Positions 1 through 4,491 of a stretch of 6,770 nucleotides of DNA are shown piece by piece. Each line of letters starts with the position of its first letter. Positions within the stretch are counted from its first letter, which is position 1. The stretch covers positions 1 to 6,770 of the forward strand of contig JAANWY010000367.1 in assembly GCA_018263655.1 (NCBI GenBank). Reading direction: 5' to 3'. Made by a program: the position numbers and the translations under genes. Source of the stretch: Anaerolineales bacterium (GTDB taxonomy: Bacteria; Chloroflexota; Anaerolineae; Epilineales; JAANWY01). The notes under the pieces were generated by a model. The model saw only the letters and a list, made by a program, of their open reading frames with translations, made no database searches and was not told the DNA's origin.

Positions 1-110
1 ACTTGCGTAGAGAGCAAGGGCCCCTAGGCCCTGCGGATTACGATGGTGGCGAGCCGGCGGGTCTTACGAAGGCCCTTTTGTAACGTTCGCACACTTCACC
101 TATACTTCCG
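1..110. other. Intergenic DNA at the left edge, no supported gene
   Basis: No convincing gene is visible here. One plus-strand frame is open from the edge to a TAA at 81-83 (26 codons), which could be the tail of a gene lying to the left, but its composition gives no family. A small hairpin, AGGGCC (17-22) with GGCCCT (27-32) and a 4-base loop, lies inside that frame. No run of T follows it, so I do not call it a terminator. Confidence 0.4.
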
Positions 111-163
111 GACAGTCTTTGGATCGCCGAAGATCTCCTGACCGAGGCGATCCAAAGACTGTC
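111..163. repeat. Perfect 18-bp inverted repeat, 17-base loop
   Basis: The arms 111-128 (GACAGTCTTTGGATCGCC) and 146-163 are exact reverse complements, separated by 129-145. No T-tract follows the right arm, so a terminator is unlikely. The loop and inner arms (122-150) recur, with one difference in 29 bases, on the opposite strand at 6705-6733. The outer arm sequence CCAAAGACTGT (152-162) recurs at 3052-3062. The structure is therefore assembled from dispersed repeat modules rather than being a single-copy site. Confidence 0.75.
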
Positions 164-187
164 GCTGGGGCAAATCTAACAGTGTCG

Positions 188-318
188 GTGACTACTCAGG
201 CACTTCGCACCTACACAAGAAGAGACCGGAAAAAAGGGGTCGGTGGGGGGCGGCCGCCCCCCACCGACCCCTTTTTTCCGCATTTCGCAACTGCGAGGGC
301 AGTAAGCTGAGTAGTTAC
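188..318. mobile_element. MITE-like 131-bp element with central palindrome
   Basis: The outer ends are near-perfect inverted repeats: GTGACTACTCAG at 188-199 and CTGAGTAGTTAC at 307-318, 11 of 12 matching. The midpoint between these ends is 253, the same as the centre of the perfect palindrome at 227-280, so the element is symmetric overall, although the intermediate flanks (200-226 and 281-306) match poorly. It encodes no transposase, which fits a miniature inverted-repeat element mobilised in trans. No clear target-site duplication is visible. It ends 20 bp downstream of the stop codon of the minus-strand gene at 339-1547. A solo copy of the end motif TGAGTAGTTAC lies at 3039-3049. The mobile interpretation is inference; the symmetry is directly seen. 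Confidence 0.5.
227..280. terminator. Perfect 54-bp palindrome, bidirectional intrinsic terminator
   Basis: Positions 227-253 and 254-280 are exact reverse complements with no spacer, and a NotI site (GCGGCCGC, 250-257) sits at the centre. A run of six A (230-235) precedes, and a run of six T (271-276) follows, an extremely GC-rich stem of about 18 bp per side. In RNA of either strand this gives a very stable hairpin followed by six U, the form of a bidirectional intrinsic terminator. It lies 59 bp beyond the stop codon of the minus-strand gene at 339-1547 and would end that transcript as well as anything arriving from the left. Confidence 0.75.
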
Positions 319-338
319 TCCGAACGCTCATAATAGAT

Positions 339-1547
339 CTACTGAGTTTCTTTGACGGGAAGTATCGCTACGTCACCCTCCGTAGCAATGCCGGCTGCCC
401 ACATCCAACCTTCCAAGTCTCCGGGTGCTGCCCGGCCCCAGACCCACGTTCCTGGTTCATTCCGTGCTGTGAGCACGAGGTTCGTACCAAGTTCGATAGC
501 TCCCAAGGAGTCATAGTTGGACCCTGGTCCCTGGCGGACCCGAACACCTGGCGTTACTATCACAACGCCAGGCAGCGTCGGTTCTGGGGTTGGTGTGCTC
601 GTTCCCGTGGGTGTGCTCGTTGCTACGGGAGTGGCGGTTCTCGTCGGTGTCCACAGTGACGTGGCGGTTGGCCTTGGCGTACGCGTTGGGTTTGGCGTGT
701 CTGTCGAGGTCGAGCTGTCTGTGGGGGCAGGTGTTGTGGTGACCCCTGACCCGGGCGTCGGCAGCATCGGCCTTTGGGTTACTGAGCCGAGACTGATGGC
801 TAGCCTAGTGCCGACGAACCGGAGCGTTGCTTCTTCAGCAACATCGGGGAGGTCGAATGCCAGGACCAGCGGAACTGTCTCGCCTGCTTTGAGGGTGACG
901 CCCATGAATCCGGCCACAGTCTGCGCGATCTCTGCCTGCAAGCCGGCGGCCCCCGTCGCATTGCGGTGAACGTTTATTCCGCCGCTCAGCGAGGGGATTC
1001 TCAATTCGAAGTTGCCGGCAAAAAGAGCCCCGGAGTGAGTGGTGATGTTCCGCGCCGTTCCATAGAGGATAAGCCATTGGCCTTCCGGTTCCAGCTTGCG
1101 CTGGTTCCAGAGTAGCCAGTTAGCACGCTTCACTTCTGATATCGTAAACGCCCACTCGTCCGTCCGGATTTCCTCATCAAGCATCGCTTTGACTGGGGGG
1201 AGCGTCTCGACGGCCGTCAGCGTCACTTCGTAGGCAACCGCTGAAGTGGCTCGCTGTGCTACCCGGCTCTCCTCTGCCGTCATTTGCCGGGCGTCTAGCA
1301 GTCCGTCGACGATGAGAGCGCCCAGGGACCCTAGCGCCGCGCCGAGGAAGGCGGCTGCCAGCATCAGGCCGACGAGAATCCTGATCGCTCTCAGTTGGGA
1401 CAGCTGTCCAATGATTGTTTGCAAGGTCTCTAGATTTTCACTGCTTGGCCGCGGCTGGCCGGCATGAATATGGCAATACTCCTCGCCTTCTGGTACTTGA
1501 TTACGGCATCTTGTTCCATCTCGGTTTTTGCCCTGGCACCTTGACAT
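339..1547 (-). CDS. Membrane protein: Cys3His motif, TM helix, SH3 domain
   Basis: This is a 402-residue protein of unknown specific function. Residues 4-28 hold C4, C14, C25 and H28 (CX9CX10CX2H), a likely zinc-binding knuckle. A strongly hydrophobic segment at about 55-80 is the single transmembrane helix, with no cleavable signal peptide ahead of it, so the zinc motif should be cytoplasmic and the rest outside. Residues about 130-255 form a beta-rich domain resembling DUF4352-type immunoglobulin-like modules (tentative). Residues about 263-325 are a Thr/Pro/Ser linker, and about 328-398 a bacterial SH3 domain (VRVRQGPGSNYDSLG at 335-349, GWM at 380-382), a module often used for cell-wall or peptide binding. 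The ATG has a GAGGA ribosome site 5 bases upstream. It lies 111 bp downstream of the small membrane gene at 1659-2018 on the same strand and may be co-transcribed with it, with the palindrome at 227-280 ending the transcript. The domain order suggests an envelope tether or sensor; that role is inference. Confidence 0.85.
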   Translation of the reverse strand: MSRCQGKNRDGTRCRNQVPEGEEYCHIHAGQPRPSSENLETLQTIIGQLSQLRAIRILVGLMLAAAFLGAALGSLGALIVDGLLDARQMTAEESRVAQRATSAVAYEVTLTAVETLPPVKAMLDEEIRTDEWAFTISEVKRANWLLWNQRKLEPEGQWLILYGTARNITTHSGALFAGNFELRIPSLSGGINVHRNATGAAGLQAEIAQTVAGFMGVTLKAGETVPLVLAFDLPDVAEEATLRFVGTRLAISLGSVTQRPMLPTPGSGVTTTPAPTDSSTSTDTPNPTRTPRPTATSLWTPTRTATPVATSTPTGTSTPTPEPTLPGVVIVTPGVRVRQGPGSNYDSLGAIELGTNLVLTARNEPGTWVWGRAAPGDLEGWMWAAGIATEGDVAILPVKETQ

Positions 1548-1577
1548 GCTGGTCCTCGTTCTCCGATCCCTGGTGTA

Positions 1578-1662
1578 CTTAGGGGCTGTTGAAATATGTG
1601 TTCCCGTTTCTCCTTAGGAAATTCGCCTAACAACGGGAAGTCGGTTCTTGACAAACCCTTAG
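1578..1662. mobile_element. Element A: 85-bp TIR repeat, MITE-like
   Basis: The ends are imperfect inverted repeats: CTTAGGGGCTGTTGAAAT at 1578-1595 against the complement of TTCTTGACAAACCCTTAG at 1645-1662. Inside, TTCCCGTT (1601-1608) pairs with AACGGGAA (1632-1639), and TTAGG (1614-1618) pairs with CCTAA (1626-1630). Blocks of this element align along its whole length with element B at 4401-4507, so the two are members of one family. Element A lies between two minus-strand genes, and its right end carries the TAA stop codon of the gene at 1659-2018. The length and ends resemble those of non-autonomous insertion elements, but I cannot name the parent transposase. Confidence 0.6.
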
Positions 1663-2018
1663 CTGCCCATAATCCCGATCAAAATCAGCAACCCGGCGAA
1701 TAGATAGACGCCGGCCGTGAACAAGCGTTGATCTCGGTCGGATGTGCCCTTTGGCTTGCGCCCCCACTGCGTCAGGCCCAGAGCAACGACGGACAGGATG
1801 GGGTGCGCCGGGATCGTCGCAATGTCACCGGGGCTGAGCAAGAATAGCAGCAGGCCGAGAAGTGTTTCAAGGTAGAGGCCGGTCAGGAAGATGTCCGTCA
1901 GGAGCTGGTCTGTGTCTGCGTGAGGGTGGCGCTGAGCGTACTGGTAAGCACTCCAGAGCAGGCCGATGCCGGCTCCCGCCAGCAATAGATAGCCGATGGT
2001 TGCGTGCAGCGTCGTCAT
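1659..2018 (-). CDS. Small four-helix membrane protein, unknown function
   Basis: This is a 119-residue, strongly hydrophobic protein with four likely membrane segments at about residues 5-26, 43-62, 70-84 (short) and 99-117. A charged loop lies at 27-42 (HPHADTD) and a basic loop at 85-97 (WGRKPKGTSDRDQ). Histidines 5 and 72 and glutamate 51 lie in or beside helices and could be functional. I do not recognise the family. The ATG follows a weak GAGAG about 12 bases upstream. A perfect-consensus promoter (2081-2109) lies 63 bp before the start, which strongly supports a real, expressed gene. The TAA stop is formed within the end of element A, so the original C-terminus may have been altered by insertion, although the fourth helix is complete. 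It is probably the first gene of a unit with 339-1547. Confidence 0.7.
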   Translation of the reverse strand: MTTLHATIGYLLLAGAGIGLLWSAYQYAQRHPHADTDQLLTDIFLTGLYLETLLGLLLFLLSPGDIATIPAHPILSVVALGLTQWGRKPKGTSDRDQRLFTAGVYLFAGLLILIGIMGS

Positions 2019-2080
2019 GGATTGGGGCGTCTCTCGCGTGTGGTGTCTGTGAGTGTATGTCTCATTGCAAGCTGAAATGG

Positions 2081-2109
2081 ATTATAGTCGTGCAGCCGAG
2101 GACTGTCAA
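2081..2109 (-). promoter_or_regulatory. Consensus housekeeping-sigma promoter (minus strand)
   Basis: On the minus strand, TTGACA (2109-2104) is followed after exactly 17 bases by TATAAT (2086-2081). Both hexamers are perfect sigma-70/SigA consensus at optimal spacing. Transcription should begin near 2074, leaving a leader of about 55 bases before the ATG of the small membrane gene (2018). Confidence 0.8.
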
Positions 2110-2168
2110 TCCGCCCCCCACCCGGCGTCGTGTGCATCCCAAGTTTGTAAAGCCAGTGGCCGACGCTC

Positions 2169-2253
2169 TCAGCCCGCAACAAGTTGCGGCGTCCGGACGC
2201 TCGAACTTGCGACGTCCTGAGCTTGTCGAAGGGGGCCTGTCGAAGGGTTCGAG
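2169..2253. repeat. REP-like palindromic repeat cluster between divergent promoters
   Basis: This region is a chain of short palindromes. CCGCAAC/GTTGCGG (2174-2180 and 2183-2189) forms a hairpin with a 2-base spacer. GCGTCCGGACGC (2189-2200) is a perfect palindrome. CTCGAAC (2200-2206) pairs with GTTCGAG (2247-2253). Inside the last pair, TCCTGAGCTTGTCGAAGGG (2215-2233) and a partial copy CCTGTCGAAGGG (2236-2247) belong to a GACAAGCTCAGG-type intergenic repeat that I have seen in many bacterial genomes. It occupies most of the DNA between the two divergent promoters and contains no gene. Confidence 0.65.
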
Positions 2254-2286
2254 ATGTATAAGCCTTCGCTGCGCAACCCGGTCGAT

Positions 2287-2314
2287 TTGACAGTCTGACA
2301 TCCGTGGATATAAT
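2287..2314 (+). promoter_or_regulatory. Consensus housekeeping-sigma promoter for marR
   Basis: TTGACA (2287-2292) is followed after 16 bases by TATAAT (2309-2314). Both hexamers are perfect consensus. Transcription is expected to start near 2321, only 5-20 bases before the candidate ATG codons of the MarR gene, so its message would be leaderless or nearly so. The -35 region shares the 9-mer TTGACAGTC with the minus-strand promoter at 2081-2109. Confidence 0.8.
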
Positions 2315-2334
2315 TAGCGTTGTTAATGGTTAGC
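2313..2334. promoter_or_regulatory. Candidate MarR operator over -10 and start
   Basis: An AT-rich stretch overlaps the -10 hexamer, the expected transcription start and the first ATG. It holds the inverted pair ATTA (2313-2316)/TAAT (2324-2327) and a direct repeat TTAGC (2314-2318 and 2330-2334). MarR proteins usually bind AT-rich palindromes overlapping their own promoter, so autorepression here would be typical. A related ATTA-n2-TTGTTAA arrangement (2965-2977) lies upstream of the MFS gene. The symmetry is weak, so this is a tentative call. Confidence 0.3.
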
Positions 2335-2808
2335 ATGCCTATGGAAACGGAAATTGAGAATCTCGACTCGGCCTGCTCGCGTCGGGTGTTAGAAGTAGTA
2401 CCCGTCGTTATGCGCCACATTGCGGCCGGCGTCCACCAGGAACTGGAAGATGGGCGCTGGCTGACGATGGGGCAGTTTCGCTTGCTCCATCTCATCCAGA
2501 AGGGCGTGGGCTCCGTCAGTGATTTAGCACGCTGTCAGAATGTGAGTCAACCGACGATCAGCCGGCAAGTGGACGGGTTGGTGAAGAAGGGGCTCGTGGC
2601 GCGCAAGCCGGACCCGACCGATCGCCGCGTGAACCACCTGGAGCTTTCGGATCGCGGCGTTGAACTGCTGCAAGACTTGGAGGCGCGGGCGCGCCGGCGT
2701 GTCTCGGAGATACTGAGGCCGTTCAGCCCGGCGGAAAAGGAATGCGTCTACGAAGGATTAGGGCTCCTTCGGTCCGCCTTTGAGCAACCGGATGAGGGGG
2801 GGCAGTGA
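2326..2808 (+). CDS. MarR-family transcriptional regulator
   Basis: This is a winged-helix DNA-binding repressor or activator, usually a homodimer that releases DNA on binding a small phenolic or drug-like ligand. Read from the first ATG it is 160 residues. The helix-turn-helix is at about 63-91 (SVSDLARCQNVSQPTISRQV region, then the recognition helix running into LVKKGLV). The wing follows at about 92-111 with the family hallmark DPTDRRVNHLELSDRG. N- and C-terminal helices suited to dimerisation flank it, and the length is normal for the family. The start is uncertain: TTG 2320, ATG 2326, ATG 2335 and ATG 2341 are all in frame, and none has a Shine-Dalgarno site. The expected transcription start near 2321 rules out TTG 2320. 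The MFS efflux gene 340 bp downstream on the same strand is the likely target, and autoregulation is likely. I see no feature that identifies the ligand. Confidence 0.92.
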   Translation: MVSMPMETEIENLDSACSRRVLEVVPVVMRHIAAGVHQELEDGRWLTMGQFRLLHLIQKGVGSVSDLARCQNVSQPTISRQVDGLVKKGLVARKPDPTDRRVNHLELSDRGVELLQDLEARARRRVSEILRPFSPAEKECVYEGLGLLRSAFEQPDEGGQ

Positions 2809-2821
2809 ACAGTGAACAGTG
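2803..2821. repeat. Heptanucleotide tandem repeat at marR 3' end
   Basis: CAGTGAA is repeated 2.7 times in perfect tandem (2803-2821). The first unit supplies the last codon and the TGA stop of the MarR gene (CAG TGA). It resembles the short tandemly repeated heptamers known from cyanobacteria and other repeat-rich bacteria. A degenerate heptamer run lies at the other end of the same intergenic region (3061-3095). Confidence 0.65.
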
Positions 2822-3060
2822 CGTTTATGGACCTTCAAGAAATAATCAGGTAACCGCTGAGACAGCTCCATCTGGCCTTGCCGGCGTGTCGGAGTCCCGA
2901 GCCTGCTCGGGGGCAGGCGCTACGGGGCGAAGCAAGCTTCGTTACTCCGATGTTCCATTGCCCGATTAATTTGTTAACCTTCATCAACGCACTTCGAAGT
3001 ATCAGGCGGCGAATTCATTCGTCGACGGGCCGGCAGGATGAGTAGTTACGCCCAAAGACT
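2822..3060. repeat. Intergenic region with branched REP-like structure
   Basis: No gene is seen in this stretch. Positions 2889-2895 (TCGGAGT) pair with 2944-2950 (ACTCCGA) and enclose two hairpins: CCCGAG/CTCGGG (2896-2911, 4-base loop) and CGAAG/CTTCG (2928-2941, 4-base loop). Together they form a three-way-junction fold in either strand. Further on lie a palindrome ACTTCGAAGT (2991-3000), the hairpin CGAAT/ATTCG around 3010-3021, and the end motif TGAGTAGTTAC (3039-3049) matching the 188-318 element, followed at once by CCAAAGACTGT (3052-3062) matching 152-162. No promoter of any strength was found here. Confidence 0.55.
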
Positions 3061-3095
3061 GTTAGCCGTTTACCGTCTACTGCCCACTGGCAAGG
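3061..3095. repeat. Degenerate heptanucleotide repeats
   Basis: Five successive heptamers, GTTAGCC, GTTTACC, GTCTACT, GCCCACT and GGCAAGG, show a 7-base period with a loose G-pyrimidine-rich consensus. They run directly into the terminator at 3097. Together with CAGTGAA repeats at 2803 they bracket the marR-MFS spacer. The decay of the units suggests an old array. Confidence 0.5.
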
Positions 3096-3096
3096 C

Positions 3097-3121
3097 GTCC
3101 CTGTGAAGACAGGGACTTTTT
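3097..3121 (+). terminator. Intrinsic terminator just upstream of MFS gene
   Basis: GTCCCTGT (3097-3104) and ACAGGGAC (3109-3116) form a perfect 8-bp stem with a GAAG loop, followed at once by five T (3117-3121). This is a textbook intrinsic terminator for plus-strand transcription. Only 27 bases separate it from the MFS start codon, too little for a promoter with a -35 element and a leader. It therefore either ends marR transcripts or acts as an attenuator that must be bypassed for MFS expression. I found no convincing antiterminator partner sequence upstream. Confidence 0.7.
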
Positions 3122-3132
3122 GATGTGTCGAG

Positions 3133-3140
3133 AAAAGGGG
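3133..3140 (+). promoter_or_regulatory. Ribosome binding site deciding the MFS start
   Basis: AAAAGGGG (3133-3140) lies 8 bases before GTG 3149. The upstream in-frame GTG at 3125 is preceded by the T-tract of the terminator and has no ribosome site, so 3149 is the better start. Confidence 0.6.
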
Positions 3141-3148
3141 TTAGTCTC

Positions 3149-4393
3149 GTGAATACGACCAATCGACGCGCTATGACCATCTTGTTCCTCACCCTGTTCA
3201 TCGTCATGGTGGGGTTCGGCGTGATTATGCCCATCCTGCCGTTCTACGCTGAGAATATGGGGGCTTCGGCCACCCACCTGGGGTTGCTGTTTGCCAGTTA
3301 CTCGATGATCCAGTTCTTCCTGGCACCGATTTGGGGCCGGCAGTCCGACAAGAGGGGGCGGAAGCCAGTGATACTGATCGGGTTGGTTGGCTTCAGCGTT
3401 TCTTTCTTACTGTTTGGCCTGGCGACATCGCTGCGGATGCTGTTCGCAGCGCGTATTCTCGGTGGCATTCTCTCCTCGGCCGTTTTGCCGACCGTAATGG
3501 CCTATGTCGCCGACACCACGGATGAGGAGGCGCGAGGCGGCGGCATGGGCATCATGGGCGCGGCCATGGGCATGGGGGTGATCTTCGGGCCGGCCATCGG
3601 CGGGTTCTTGGGTGAGATCAGTCCGACGCTGCCATTCTTCTTCTCGGCCGCCCTGGCCCTTGCCGTGGCGGCGTTCGCTTTGATCTTCCTGCCGGAGTCG
3701 CTGAGTGAGGCGGCGCGTCAAGAAGCACGGGAGAGTGAGACCCAGCGCAGTGGGTTGACCGAAATATGGGCGGCCGCCCGGGGACCGCTGGGTTTTATCC
3801 TGATCTTAGCCTTCCTGGCCAGCTTCGCCGCTGCGAACATCGAAGGAACCTTTGCGCTCTTCTCTGAAGCACACCTGGGCTTTGGCAAGGCTGAGATGGG
3901 CGTGGTCTTCGTCTCTATGGGCATCGTCATGGTACTGATGCAAGGCTTGCTGGTCGGGCGCCTCCTCAATCGCTGGGGCGAAAAGCGTATGATTCAGGTA
4001 GGGCTTCTGAGCAGCGCGGTAGGCTATGTGCTGTTTTTGGCGACTTTCGACATGCCGAGCATGATCGCCGTGATGGCGGTCATGGGGGTGGGCAATGCAT
4101 CCTTGCGGCCGGCCGTCAACTCGCTCGTGTCCAAGCGCACGTCGGCCGGGGAGCAAGGGTCAATGCTCGGTGTCGTGAATTCTTATAACAGCTTGGGGCG
4201 GATCTTTGGCCCGGTCACGGGGGGCCTCATCTTTGACATCATGGGCTATCGGTGGCCCTATATCTTGGGATCGGTACTGTTCTTCCTGATCTTGGGGTTG
4301 TCTGTTGTGCTTTTCAATCATGGCCGCCGGCAACAGGTGCCGGCTGTGTCGCCGGGGCAGTGGTCGCCGCAGGGCAGTACCCGCTCGGATTGA
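3149..4393 (+). CDS. MFS drug:proton antiporter, DHA1-type, 12 TM
   Basis: This is a major facilitator superfamily exporter that probably pumps a drug or other small toxic compound out of the cytoplasm in exchange for protons. From GTG 3149 it is 414 residues, normal for 12-helix DHA1 pumps. An upstream in-frame GTG (3125) would add 8 residues. Numbering from 3149, motif A is at 63-73 (GRQSDKRGRKP, with the conserved Asp and Arg residues) between helices 2 and 3. Motif B Arg is at about 102 (RILGG). The antiporter motif C is at about 137-152 (GAAMGMGVIFGPAIGG), which marks export rather than uptake. A central charged loop is at about 182-203, and a second motif A-like loop at about 270-280 (GRLLNRWGEKR). 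The tail is soluble. The MarR gene upstream is the probable regulator, and the terminator at 3097-3121 a probable second control point. The substrate cannot be told from the sequence. Confidence 0.93.
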   Translation: MNTTNRRAMTILFLTLFIVMVGFGVIMPILPFYAENMGASATHLGLLFASYSMIQFFLAPIWGRQSDKRGRKPVILIGLVGFSVSFLLFGLATSLRMLFAARILGGILSSAVLPTVMAYVADTTDEEARGGGMGIMGAAMGMGVIFGPAIGGFLGEISPTLPFFFSAALALAVAAFALIFLPESLSEAARQEARESETQRSGLTEIWAAARGPLGFILILAFLASFAAANIEGTFALFSEAHLGFGKAEMGVVFVSMGIVMVLMQGLLVGRLLNRWGEKRMIQVGLLSSAVGYVLFLATFDMPSMIAVMAVMGVGNASLRPAVNSLVSKRTSAGEQGSMLGVVNSYNSLGRIFGPVTGGLIFDIMGYRWPYILGSVLFFLILGLSVVLFNHGRRQQVPAVSPGQWSPQGSTRSD

Positions 4394-4442
4394 TGCGGTC
4401 CTAAGGGCCTGTCAAAATATTGGTTCCCGATTCTCCCTAGGC

Positions 4443-4464
4443 GACCCGCCCGCGACCCGCCCGC
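4443..4464. repeat. Two 11-bp tandem repeats in the loop of element B
   Basis: GACCCGCCCGC occurs twice in perfect tandem (4443-4453 and 4454-4464), followed by a partial ACCCCG. Element A has a loop of only about seven bases at this position, so the copies look like a slippage expansion specific to element B. Confidence 0.75.
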
Positions 4465-4473
4465 ACCCCGCCT

Positions 4474-4491
4474 AAAAACGGGAAGCCGTTT
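4474..4491 (-). terminator. Intrinsic terminator for the ABC exporter gene
   Basis: On the minus strand AAACGG (4491-4486), loop CTTC (4485-4482) and CCGTTT (4481-4476) form a 6-bp hairpin followed by TT, giving a run of five T that begins in the stem. It lies 22 bp beyond the ABC stop codon, inside element B. Element A has lost this pairing through base changes, so the function is particular to this copy. The stem is short, so efficiency is uncertain. Confidence 0.45.

Noticed and set aside
3..83. Plus-strand frame open from the left edge to TAA 81-83
   Set aside because: It is only 26 codons with no recognisable motif, which is not enough to call a partial gene.
119..310. Plus-strand frame starting at TTG 119
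   Set aside because: It runs through the inverted repeat and the 54-bp palindrome. Its sequence is low-complexity, Arg/Gly/Pro-rich, with no ribosome site.
517..969. Plus-strand 150-residue frame rich in Val and Gly
   Set aside because: It is the antisense of the Thr/Pro-rich linker and outer domain of the minus-strand SH3 protein. Its Val/Gly bias mirrors the Pro/Thr codons. It has no ribosome site or family motif.
1430..1654. Minus-strand 74-residue frame
   Set aside because: It overlaps the start of the 402-residue gene in another frame, and half of it is element A.
2062..2495. Minus-strand frames across the marR promoter region
   Set aside because: Their peptides contain PSTSSGR and LRQAQD-type strings, the usual translation of the CTGAGCTTGTCGAAGG intergenic repeat. 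They also run antisense into marR.
3077..4156. Several minus-strand frames inside the MFS gene
   Set aside because: They are antisense shadows of a well-supported transporter, with His/Arg-rich sequence and no motifs.
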